A DNA stretch of 64,000 bases from Mucilaginibacter sp. SMC90 (GTDB lineage Bacteria; Bacteroidota; Bacteroidia; Sphingobacteriales; Sphingobacteriaceae): positions 1,612,001 to 1,676,000 of the forward strand of contig NZ_CP094527.1 in the NCBI RefSeq assembly GCF_022811725.1, in the 5' to 3' direction. Positions 37,512 through 45,772 of this stretch are shown one piece after another. Each line of letters opens with the position of its first letter. Position 1 is the stretch's first letter. The position numbers and the translations under genes were made by a program. The notes beneath the pieces are model-generated. The model did no database searches. It was given only the letters and a program-made list of their open reading frames with translations, and had not been told where the DNA came from.

Positions 37512-38375
37512 ATGGCTTCAGGTATTTTTGCGATTCTGGATGATATAGCAGCGCTTATGGATGATGTTGCTGTCACAACGAAAGTAGCCGCAGGTAAAAC
37601 TGCGGGCATTCTCGGGGATGACCTGGCTGTGAATGCCGAAAAAGCGACTGGGTTTTTATCCTCCCGCGAGTTGCCGGTATTATGGAGTATTACCAAAGGT
37701 TCATTACTGAACAAGTTAGTTATAGTTCCGGTAGCTTTATTACTTAGTGCATTTTTGCCTGTTGCGATTACATTTTTACTGATTTTAGGGGGTATCTATC
37801 TGGCCTATGAAGGTGTCGAGAAAATCATAGAATATTTTTTTCATCGTGATAAAGATGCTCATCAACAGGTAGAGAATGTAGAGATAGACGCAGCTGCCAA
37901 CGAAAAGGCGAAAATAAAAGGCGCGATAATGACCGATTTTATCTTATCCATAGAAATTGTAATTATCGCCTTGGGCGCTGTGGAAGATCAAAGTCTTCCT
38001 ATAAGGATCGTGTCGGTTTCACTGGTAGCAGTGCTGGCTACTATCGGTGTTTACGGAATCGTTGCGCTGATTGTCCGTATGGATGATGCTGGCTTTAGGC
38101 TAATTAAGTATCCCGGTCCCAAAATTTTATTGTCATATCTCGGAACCTTCTTAGTGAAGTCACTGCCAGTGGTTGTAAAGCTGCTCTCCATAGTAGGTAC
38201 TATAGCTTTAATATTAGTCTCAGGTGGGATATTTTCGCATCACATCAGTTGGTTTCATGAATTATTCCCCGGGTTAATAGGTATCATAAAAGAGTTCATA
38301 TTGGGTTTGGTATTCGGTTTAATAACCGTAGCACTGGTCAAGGGAGGAAAGATAGTTTTATCACTATTTAGGTAA
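37512..38375 (+). CDS. DUF808 (YedI-like) membrane protein
   Basis: 287 residues. The start ASGIFAILDDIAALMDDVA and ILGDDLAVNAEKATGF are diagnostic of DUF808. At least six hydrophobic segments follow (LVIVPVALLLSAFLPVAI, ILSIEIVIIALGAV, ILVSGGIFSHHISW and others). Inner membrane protein of unknown function. Confidence 0.9.
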   Translation: MASGIFAILDDIAALMDDVAVTTKVAAGKTAGILGDDLAVNAEKATGFLSSRELPVLWSITKGSLLNKLVIVPVALLLSAFLPVAITFLLILGGIYLAYEGVEKIIEYFFHRDKDAHQQVENVEIDAAANEKAKIKGAIMTDFILSIEIVIIALGAVEDQSLPIRIVSVSLVAVLATIGVYGIVALIVRMDDAGFRLIKYPGPKILLSYLGTFLVKSLPVVVKLLSIVGTIALILVSGGIFSHHISWFHELFPGLIGIIKEFILGLVFGLITVALVKGGKIVLSLFR

Positions 38376-38538
38376 TCATCATTGATCTTTTGATTAACTC
38401 CAAATTTTCGCTGTTAAAGAAATTTAGGATATTTTTATTTTTTTGACAGCTCTATGTAAATACTTTAATAGGTAGTTGAACCTTCAGCTGAAACTGTCTA
38501 AAAACCTTATCTTTAGTGCTTCATTTTCACTATCTATA

Positions 38539-38655
38539 ATGAAAAATAAATTTGACCATAACCTTAAACTGGGTTATGGATTTTCTATATTCATCCTATT
38601 GGTTGTTGGGTTGGTAAGTTGGCTAACTTATAATACGCTCTTGAATAGTAACTAG
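38539..38655 (+). pseudogene. 5' end of the histidine kinase gene, cut off by an in-frame TAG
   Basis: From the ATG at 38539 the frame encodes MKNKFDHNLKLGYGFS and a membrane helix (IFILLVVGLVSWLTY), then stops at TAG 38653-38655. The next codons continue in the same frame into the CHASE3 sequence (AVSHSGVVMQKLEKLLS). The first membrane helix of the kinase is thus separated from the rest by one stop codon, most simply a CAG-to-TAG change. Confidence 0.85.
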
Positions 38656-38679
38656 GCTGTCTCACATAGCGGTGTAGTT

Positions 38680-40563
38680 ATGCAAAAGCTGGAAAAGCTG
38701 CTTTCTGTTATGAAAGACGCTGAAACCGGTCAACGCGGTTACCTACTCTCGGGACAAACCAAATTTCTTGAACCCTATAACGGCGCGTATACGGAAGCTT
38801 ATGATTTGGGGGCAGAATTACAAAAACTTACCATCGACAACCGTAGGCAGCAAATCAATATTCTTCGGATTCAAAATATTCTTCATCAAAGATTGGATAT
38901 TTTGCAAGAGCTGATTCATAAAAAACAACAAGGTATTCCCATCAGTAGTTATGATTTGGATGCCGGAAAATCCGCAATGGATAGCTTCAGGACTGCTATT
39001 GCTAAAGCTGAAAAGGATGAACAAATATTGCTACGCGAAAGGACTGCCAAATGGAACAGATATACGGGCTTGGTTCCTACATTTATCCTGATAGCCATTA
39101 TTCTGGCGGTTGGTACCACGATTTATTCCTATCAGAAAGTTACACAGGATGTTCGTGAAAAGGATCGATTACGCCGCGAACTTGAAGTCAGTGAAGAAGA
39201 AACGCAGGTTTTAAATGAAGAACTTAGCGCTGCTAATGAGGAAATCACTGCTGCCAACGAAGAACTAACAGCTATTAACGAAGAAGTGCTGGATGCGCGG
39301 GATAAGCTTACAGAAGCCAATGATTCATTAGAACAGAGGGTAACCGAACGTACGCAAGCATTAAAGTTGAGTGAGGAGGAAACTCAGGCACTGAACGAAG
39401 AGTTAACAGCCATTAACGAAGAGATGATGGCCACCAATGAGGAATTAATGGCCACCAATGAAGAACTTTCCGAAAGTCAGCACCAACTACAACTGGTGAT
39501 TGATGAACTGCGCCAGGCGGATGAGCGTAGTGCTAAGTTGGTGGCTATCGTAGAATCGTCAGATGACGCGATAATCGGAAAGGACCTGGAAGGAACTGTT
39601 ACAGCCTGGAATCGCGGCGCTCAGCAAATCTTTGGGTATCAGGAAGAAGAAATCGTTGGTCAATCCATATTAAAATTGGTACCTGAAGATCGTCAACATG
39701 AGGAACCCAACATATTGAGCAGGATGCGTAATGGTGAAAAAATCGATCATTACGAAACAGTACGCCGTACGAGCGGTGGCACCCTGATTGATGTCTCGTT
39801 AACGATTTCTCCGATTTTTAATAAAGAAGGTAAGGTTATAGGGGTATCAAAAATAGCACGTGATATTACTGAGCAAAAAAGGGATGAGCAGCGAAAAAAT
39901 GATTTTATAGGAATGGCAAGCCATGAATTGAAAACTCCACTTACCTCACTTAATGCGCTTGTTCAGGCTTTGCAAATGAAACTAAAAAACAGTGCTGATC
40001 CATTTGTGCCCAATGCGCTAAATAAAGCAAACCAACAAACCAAAAAGATGACCAGCCTGATCAATGGATTCCTGAATGTGTCAAGGTTAGAATCCGGCAA
40101 GTTGGAAATGGATAAGCAGCCTTTTGACCTGGTCAAATTGGTGGAGGAACTGCTTGATGAAACTCGTTTAACATCAAGTATTCATGAATTTGAATTAGAT
40201 GCCGTTGAAGGAATTTTGGTGTATGGAGATCGCGGTAAAATTGATTCTGTAGTTTCAAATTTGCTGTCCAATGCAGTCAAATATTCGCCCAAAGGGAAAA
40301 TTGTAAGCATTTGTTGTACAGTCGAAGATAATGTTGCCGTTTTAAGCGTAAAAGATGAAGGGATGGGGATCGATAAAGAGGACCTGCCTAAAATTTTTAA
40401 TAGGTATTATCGGGTAGGTACTGAACATACCAAGCATATTGCAGGATTCGGGGTTGGACTATATCTTTGTGCAGAAATTATTGAGCGTCACGATGGCCGT
40501 ATATGGGCTGAGAGTAAAAAGGGTGTTGGTTCAACATTTTATTTTACACTTCCGCTAGCCTGA
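38680..40563 (+). CDS. CHASE3-PAS sensor histidine kinase, N-terminus lost to a stop codon
   Basis: 627 residues remain from the ATG 38680. In order: CHASE3 sensor (DAETGQRGYLLSGQ near 13-26), one membrane helix at about 130-150, a long signalling coiled coil with repeated EETQxLNEEL/NEELxATNEE units, a PAS domain (AIVESSDDAIIGKDLEGTV), HisKA with phospho-acceptor His415 in MASHELKTPL, and HATPase_c (NLLSNAVKYSP, DEGMGIDKEDLP, GFGVGLYL). Without the first helix the CHASE3 domain would not be exported, so sensing is probably lost unless the TAG is read through. No response regulator is adjacent. Confidence 0.85.
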   Translation: MQKLEKLLSVMKDAETGQRGYLLSGQTKFLEPYNGAYTEAYDLGAELQKLTIDNRRQQINILRIQNILHQRLDILQELIHKKQQGIPISSYDLDAGKSAMDSFRTAIAKAEKDEQILLRERTAKWNRYTGLVPTFILIAIILAVGTTIYSYQKVTQDVREKDRLRRELEVSEEETQVLNEELSAANEEITAANEELTAINEEVLDARDKLTEANDSLEQRVTERTQALKLSEEETQALNEELTAINEEMMATNEELMATNEELSESQHQLQLVIDELRQADERSAKLVAIVESSDDAIIGKDLEGTVTAWNRGAQQIFGYQEEEIVGQSILKLVPEDRQHEEPNILSRMRNGEKIDHYETVRRTSGGTLIDVSLTISPIFNKEGKVIGVSKIARDITEQKRDEQRKNDFIGMASHELKTPLTSLNALVQALQMKLKNSADPFVPNALNKANQQTKKMTSLINGFLNVSRLESGKLEMDKQPFDLVKLVEELLDETRLTSSIHEFELDAVEGILVYGDRGKIDSVVSNLLSNAVKYSPKGKIVSICCTVEDNVAVLSVKDEGMGIDKEDLPKIFNRYYRVGTEHTKHIAGFGVGLYLCAEIIERHDGRIWAESKKGVGSTFYFTLPLA

Positions 40564-40579
40564 TGAAATTCCCGAAAGG

Positions 40580-41033
40580 TTATTTTTCCTCAAGGCAACG
40601 CTTTAAAAAGCTGAGATTTTGTAGTGCGCCACCTGCAATGTTGTTAAAATAACAAAAAACCGTTTTCTTTTATTCCTGTCGTTCACGGATATAAGATGCG
40701 TATTCCGAAAGGGATATATCCGCGTAACTTTCTTTATAATTTCCGCTTGGGCCACGAAAGCGAAGTAGACCAAATCGTCAGCAGTAAGTTCCATTGGTGT
40801 TAATGATTTTGGCATATCCTGAATAACCATTGCGATCTATTTGTGTTAAGCAAATTATAGACTGTATTATTATACCAGGACATATACTGAAACTCGACCG
40901 CAATCCGCCAGTCGTAATCTAACAACAAATGGATTAATTTAGCTAATTGACGCAATACATTCACCTGTAAACTTGATGGAAACTGTTTTAGAAGGCAGCC
41001 TTTATTGATCTCCGGATATTCAATCTCCCGCAT
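40580..41033 (-). pseudogene. Broken DUF72-family gene
   Basis: On the minus strand, pieces of a DUF72 protein are spread over different frames: CLLKQFPSSLQVNVLRQL (41033 side), then a shift near 40830 to MVIQDMPKSLTPMELTADD, another near 40765 to RFRGPSGNYKESYADISL, then an in-frame TAA near 40683 before KKTVFCYFNNIAGGALQNL and the natural end at 40580. The N-terminal half of the family is not recognisable upstream. Two frameshifts plus one stop make this a clear pseudogene. Confidence 0.8.
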
Positions 41034-41188
41034 AAATTGTTGGAGATTTTCTGCATTGAACTAAAGGCTTTTTGGATGGGTAATCTCCTTCCACAATTTA
41101 AAAGTAAACCGGAACCCAGCCGGTATCTTCCAATCACACCAGATAAAATATCACCTGATTTAAAAAACGCTAATAGTCTTTGGGGTAC

Positions 41189-41767
41189 TTATATCGTTAT
41201 CCCATTTTTCAAATGGTATGGTAATAGCGGGATGCTCACTTCCTCGCCGTTATAAATATCCTGCCTGATATCAGGTTTATAAAAGGGTATGCGGAAGGTA
41301 TAAATAAAGTTCTCGGATATAAAGCAAAACTGTGCTTCGGTACGGGAGCACCGGTTAAGCGTTTCTCGAACAGAGATGCTAAGGAGTAAGAAATCTGCGA
41401 TCGGGAAACATTTGGTATTGGTAAATTTTCGCAAGATCCGAAAACTCCTTTTCGAAATTGCCCGCCGTAAATGGTCTATTGATACATTATAATTTTTGAC
41501 ATCGTCACCGCCCAGCAGCGAGATCTCGATTTTTAAAAGAACTTTATAAATATGCAATGTCTTATAGAAGTTCTTGGTATAAATGATTGAATTTTGCCCA
41601 GATTCTTTATTGCCCAGGAAATTTGGAACGCTTGTATCCTTACGTTTGATTTCTGTGCTTTCAAAACCATAGAAATCTTTATTGATTTTTGCGATGATCA
41701 AGTCGTTTGATGATTCAAAATCCGGGACCTTGTTCTTGCCTTTTGTTTTGTAAATAGTTCGGCTCAT
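41189..41767 (-). CDS. Uncertain hypothetical protein
   Basis: The frame is open for 192 residues, but I recognise no family and see no good ribosome binding site. It is Lys/Ile/Phe/Arg-rich with no membrane segment or motif. It lies among broken genes, so it may be a fragment of a longer protein or a chance frame. Confidence 0.35.
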   Translation of the reverse strand: MSRTIYKTKGKNKVPDFESSNDLIIAKINKDFYGFESTEIKRKDTSVPNFLGNKESGQNSIIYTKNFYKTLHIYKVLLKIEISLLGGDDVKNYNVSIDHLRRAISKRSFRILRKFTNTKCFPIADFLLLSISVRETLNRCSRTEAQFCFISENFIYTFRIPFYKPDIRQDIYNGEEVSIPLLPYHLKNGITI

Positions 41768-42089
41768 CCCGAGTGAATAAGCAATGTGATTTTCAAATTT
41801 TCCGAAAAAGAGGTTGCATTCATCGCACTAAAAATCCGAAGTCAAACGATGATTGCCTAACAGATGAGGGATTAAATGGGATTTATTCTGAAATTTGGAT
41901 GCATCATTTTTCACGCTTCAAAAACGGCAAACTCTTTCGCCATGGGTTTAAGTGGTGAAGGTATTTTATCCAGGGCTGTGCTGATAAACCGATTATTCTT
42001 TTTGATTTAATAACAAAGTTTATAAACTGAAATTTTTTGAAAGACGCATTTCTCGGAATGTGCTAAGTTTGTAGTAAATCAATAAAACG
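41768..42089. other. Non-coding gap
   Basis: About 320 bp of AT-rich sequence with short frames only. Nothing I can support apart from the probable promoter of the VOC gene at its right end. Confidence 0.5.
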
Positions 42090-42533
42090 ATGGAAGACAG
42101 CAAGTTGATTAGGATGGACAATATGGGCATTGTCGTCGAATCGCTGGATGAGGCGATTGCTTTTTTTACCGAAATCGGTCTGAGATTGGAAGGCCGGGCG
42201 ATGATCGGTGGCGACTGGTCCGGCCGGGTAACAGGCCTTGGAGATCAGAAGGTGGAGATGGCAATGTTGGTAACGCCGGACGGGAATAGCCGATTGGAAT
42301 TGTCGCGGTTTATTCGTCCTGCGCTAATCGCGGATCACCGTGCGGCACCGGTAAATGCGCTGGGGTATTTACGGGTGATGTTTACCGTATCGAATATAGA
42401 TGAGTTGGTGGACAGATTGTTGAAGCGGGGCTCGACTTTGGTCGGTGAGATTGTGCAGTATGAAAATGCGTATAAACTATGCTATATCCGGGGATTAGGT
42501 GGTTTGCTGGTGGGATTGGCGGAACCACTTTAG
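42090..42533 (+). CDS. VOC-superfamily (glyoxalase/dioxygenase-like) protein
   Basis: 147 residues with paired beta-alpha-beta-beta-beta units: MDNMGIVVESLDEAIAFFTEIG, then GYLRVMFTVSNIDELVDRLLKRG, and a final YIRGLGGLLVGLAEPL. The fold binds a metal in most members and covers lyases, dioxygenases and resistance proteins. The exact reaction cannot be told. Its 3' end abuts a decayed gene on the other strand. Confidence 0.85.
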   Translation: MEDSKLIRMDNMGIVVESLDEAIAFFTEIGLRLEGRAMIGGDWSGRVTGLGDQKVEMAMLVTPDGNSRLELSRFIRPALIADHRAAPVNALGYLRVMFTVSNIDELVDRLLKRGSTLVGEIVQYENAYKLCYIRGLGGLLVGLAEPL

Positions 42534-42536
42534 TTT

Positions 42537-42837
42537 TCGGCCTTCGGCCATCTGAATGAAGCTCATCATATTATTGGCCCTTAGATTCAGCTTGTTTTCA
42601 AGGCCTCTGAAATAGAAACTATCTGGTCCCATATCGCCCGTTGCGTATTTGTGCTTGTGTCTGTGCAAAGGTGTTGCAGCCATTTCTGTCCTGACTTAAG
42701 TTGTTTTACCTGTTTTCTTTTCCCAAACCAGCACTTCCCCGTTTTGTAAAACAATCCCCGGTGATTTCTCTGTATCTTCGCCGGCGAGCCCGGCAAATTC
42801 GTATAGGAATTGATCAGTGGATTCTCCCATTACTATG
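42537..42837 (-). pseudogene. Broken unknown gene with in-frame stop
   Basis: On the minus strand one frame reads MGESTDQFLYEFAGLAGEDT through VLVWEKKTGKTT, hits TAA near 42700, and goes on in the same frame with MAATPLHRHKHKYATGD and FRGLENKLNLRANNMMSF to the edge of the VOC gene. The parts look like one conserved protein that I cannot name, cut by a stop and truncated at its 3' end. Confidence 0.5.
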
Positions 42838-42983
42838 GTAATATTTACGCGCTTTAAATCTATATTCTAATTTGAATTTTAATTTATATATTTTATCTTT
42901 AAGCAATAATTGCTAATTATATTCTTATAAGAAGTAACCAATTTGAATCTAAAACCAATTTAAACGTCTTAATTCGAAAGCAC

Positions 42984-43367
42984 ATGAAAAAGAGAGTTAT
43001 TGTAGTCGACAACGATGATGATATCTTGCAAATCATCCGCTTTATACTTGAGGAACAAGGCTATTTGGTTGAAGCAGTCAACGATATACTTTCATTTAAT
43101 AAGTTGGGTAACGTTAAACCTGACCTGATCCTGCTTGATGACTGGCTTAGCGATGGATATGGCCATCTACTTTGCAGAGCACTAAAGCAGAACCGTCAGA
43201 CCAAAACAATTCCGGTGCTACTGATCTCTGCAAAAAATGACATCGAATCCATTGCTGCAAAAAGCCATGCAGATGATTACATTGCCAAACCGTTTGATCT
43301 CGACTTTTTTATGAATAAAGTTAAATCTTGGATGTCACCGCATAAAAACCCGCTCAGACCGGATTAA
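42984..43367 (+). CDS. Single-domain response regulator (receiver only)
   Basis: 127 residues, one REC domain. Acidic pocket in VVDNDDD, the phosphorylated Asp52 in LILLDDWL, Ser82 in LLISAKN in place of Thr, and Lys102 in IAKPFD. No output domain, so it acts by protein contact, as in phosphorelays. The nearest kinase in the window is the disrupted CHASE3 kinase 2.4 kb upstream. Confidence 0.9.
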   Translation: MKKRVIVVDNDDDILQIIRFILEEQGYLVEAVNDILSFNKLGNVKPDLILLDDWLSDGYGHLLCRALKQNRQTKTIPVLLISAKNDIESIAAKSHADDYIAKPFDLDFFMNKVKSWMSPHKNPLRPD

Positions 43368-43507
43368 ACGCAATGACTAATAAAATGATAAATAAAGCAA
43401 TACGGAAATTTTGTTCTCACTTGTTAGCCGTCACAAGCCACTCTTGATTAGCCATTAGCGAGTTTTAATTGGAATTCTTTTTTGCAATTCCATGGCGATT
43501 TGTTTAA

Positions 43508-44084
43508 TTACTAATAAAGGTAGCCAAAGTATTGTACGCCTCAATTTGTACATTGGTCGTGATCCTCGACTACAATTATTTCTGCAACCAGAACATTGTC
43601 GATATCAGCTATAGTAAGGGCGTGATCGTTTTTGCCTTTGTCTGTGGGTTTTACGGCAGTAGGGTGATCGCCCTCATGGACCGCCTCAAGGAGGTTTTGT
43701 TACCAAACTGCGGTACAAGTTCATTACCCGGGACTTCGCCGTCAACCGGTGCTAATATATTGATCGCTGCGCTAAACGTAAAGGTCGTGGCGGATGCCAC
43801 TTTACTTACTCCGGCGGAAATTGCTGCAGTAAGCACATAATGGCTCAACAATGTGGTTGTTACCTTGAAATCTAAAGTGACAGGGACTTGTATTGACCGG
43901 GAGCCGGATGGCAATCGACCCAGCAGGCAATTTCACATTTCAAAATGTTACTCCGGGAAATTATACCATAACAGCTGATTTTCAGCATCCGGCAGGAGGG
44001 GCACCCCTTCACCTCGAAGGAACGCTAACCGGTCAGATCAGTAGCGGGAAAGCAGCGGTAGATGTAGGGCTCGAAAGGTTATAG
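43508..44084 (+). pseudogene. Frameshifted membrane/carboxypeptidase-regulatory-like protein gene
   Basis: The first frame (from 43508) gives a membrane segment followed by VIVFAFVCGFYGSRVIALMD and RLKEVLLPN and ends at 43840. The likely continuation (IDPAGNFTFQNVTPGNYTIT and on, ending 44084) is in another frame from about 43893. The beta-domain pattern with FTFQNVTPGNYT is that of a carboxypeptidase-regulatory-like repeat. The 5' end has no proper start. Probably one membrane protein broken by truncation and at least one frameshift. Confidence 0.5.
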
Positions 44085-44154
44085 ACTATCCCAACTTCCT
44101 GATCACCAGTTTTCATTGCAGGGAAAAAACGAATGAAGTATTTTTACCGGCAGT

Positions 44155-44637
44155 ATGAAAAATTTAATGCAGATCCTGCCTGTCTCTTTTGATGGACAAA
44201 GCGGGAAATATCGGATGATCATACCATCATTGATTTGTGATAACCTTTTGTTATCCTATACGGGTAGCGAGGGGTTATTGCTTTGCAACAAGGACAGGCA
44301 GTTGCTTGAAAGGCTTAAAACCGAAATCCTGTCTGAAAATCAAATGGCGCTTGATCGGTACGAGAAGTTTCAATCGAACCGATGGTACAAATTAAGCCTC
44401 GGTTTTGCCGCTGTATTAGCGGTTGGTACATCGATTGTCTTTGAAAAAGATATGATATCCGATGAGGCCTACAAGTGGCCATTTAATATCGCTGCAAGCC
44501 TGCTCATGGTGAGCTTGCTGTACTATATTTTTATAAATTATACGATGGTCGGGCGAACGCGTCGCGCCGAATCGCTACGCGACAGCCTTAGCCTCGTTCG
44601 TTTACACCAGGAGATAAAGGTAAATTTTCAATGCTGA
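44155..44637 (+). CDS. Small membrane protein of unknown function
   Basis: 160 residues. Soluble N-terminal 80 residues with a coiled-coil stretch, then two membrane segments (LSLGFAAVLAVGTSIVF and IAASLLMVSLLYYIFINY) and a short basic tail. No family recognised. It stands just before the gap leading to the peptide operon; no link to it is visible. Confidence 0.6.
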   Translation: MKNLMQILPVSFDGQSGKYRMIIPSLICDNLLLSYTGSEGLLLCNKDRQLLERLKTEILSENQMALDRYEKFQSNRWYKLSLGFAAVLAVGTSIVFEKDMISDEAYKWPFNIAASLLMVSLLYYIFINYTMVGRTRRAESLRDSLSLVRLHQEIKVNFQC

Positions 44638-45461
44638 CCTTTTGCACCTGAACTGAGATCACCCAGGCAGACAAACTTATTGTAATTATTATTTATTAAT
44701 GAGTTAGTCGCAGATATCATTAAAAGTGAATATTGAAAATTCAAAGTTTTTTTATAAAAAATACTTTGATAATAAAATATTTATATAACTTAGGGCACAA
44801 GACCTGAAACCTTATGCCTATGAATGCACAGCATCCAAACACCCTGAATTTACCTGAATCTTTCATTCCCTATTCGCCACGAACGGTAATGCCGGATCTG
44901 TTCAAAATACATCAGAATATTTTATTTAATGCCTTCGACGATCTGTCGGATACATCAAGTTCTTCCATTAGATGCTCAAATAAGCATTTGACGGACCTCA
45001 AATTCGAATCTCAACATGGATTTCCTGAAAAACAATGTCACTAATACACAATAAATTTTCTGGTATTCATCCAAGATCAATATATAAGTTTTCATCGGGA
45101 AGCAAAAATCTACTGTCATCAAAGATGTATGAAAGCTTTTAAGCTGCCTATCTGAACACCGGCTGGCAGCGTTCAGAAATGATATTAAATAAAAGACGAT
45201 AATATGTATTTAACCATTATCAGTGGAAACCTTAATATGATTTATACATGTTGCCGGTATAAACGCCTTTCCGAAATAACATGGTGAAAACGGGGCTGTT
45301 TATCGGGCAGTAAAGATTTAATTATGCACAACTCGGTCGAGCCTTGTTGCCTATGTCGATTCTGTTTGCTAAAAATAAAAAGGGGTAAGCCGAAAACCTT
45401 TGAACGAGTAGGCAACGAGTATGCCGAAAATCGTATAGAGTAGGCACTTAAGTTTTTTTGT
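44638..45461. other. Leader region of the peptide operon, no supported gene
   Basis: 824 bp, AT-rich. A 76-codon frame at 44814-45044 starts with ATG but shows no motif, ribosome site or similarity that I can support. The right end carries repeated motifs at 45389-45446, listed separately. The promoter of the operon must lie here; I could not fix it. Confidence 0.5.
45389..45446 (+). repeat. Two-copy direct repeat upstream of the precursor gene
   Basis: GCCGAAAA occurs at 45389-45396 and 45423-45430, and GAGTAGGCA at 45406-45414 and 45438-45446. The two units follow each other with a step of 32-34 bp (about three helical turns), ending 15 bp before the precursor start codon. The regular phase suggests a protein binding site. 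Confidence 0.45.
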
Positions 45462-45683
45462 ATGAACAAAAACCTAAACAACCCGCTTCAGGATCTCAGC
45501 AAGCTGACTGAGGCTGAAAAACTTGATTTATTTCAGGTAGAAGAATTGGAGTCCAGACTGGAAATGACAGTGGTGAGCATGGCGACAGCGCCGTCAGGCA
45601 ACCAGGGATGCGAGCCGAGTGGTGGTGGCGGTGGCGGATCAACTCCCCCTCCTGCAGACAGTTCCTGCTCCTGGACCGATTAA
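45462..45683 (+). CDS. RiPP precursor-like peptide (Gly6, two Cys)
   Basis: 73 residues. The N-terminal 35 residues are a charged helix-like leader (LSKLTEAEKLDLFQVEELE then SRLEM). The C-terminal part is quite different: small residues, NQGCEPS, six Gly in a row (54-59), STPPPADSSCSWTD, with Cys at 50 and 69. A leader of this kind followed by a low-complexity Cys core just before radical SAM and protease genes is what a ribosomal peptide precursor looks like. I do not recognise a described family. A small structural protein is the alternative. Confidence 0.75.
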   Translation: MNKNLNNPLQDLSKLTEAEKLDLFQVEELESRLEMTVVSMATAPSGNQGCEPSGGGGGGSTPPPADSSCSWTD

Positions 45684-45708
45684 TCTCGAAGGATTTATTT
45701 TGAAGGTA

Positions 45709-45736
45709 CAATCTTTGGGAACATTCCCAAAGATTG
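45709..45736 (+). terminator. Hairpin between precursor and biosynthetic genes (attenuator-like)
   Basis: A perfect 12-bp stem (CAATCTTTGGGA / TCCCAAAGATTG) with loop ACAT, 26 bp after the precursor stop and 36 bp before the next ATG. Only a short T tract follows, so it may be a leaky terminator or an mRNA stabiliser. Either would give more precursor than enzyme, as many peptide operons do. Confidence 0.6.
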
Positions 45737-45772
45737 TTTACAGCCAAATCGCAAGAAAAGACAGATAAACCA

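Noticed and set aside
39196..39480. Repeated NEEL/ATNEE codons as a tandem DNA repeat
   Set aside because: The repetition follows the coiled-coil heptads of the kinase signalling helix and is normal for this protein type.
44814..45044. 76-codon frame as a second precursor peptide
   Set aside because: No leader-like segment shared with the 45462 peptide, no Cys/Gly core pattern, and 400 bp of non-coding DNA after it.
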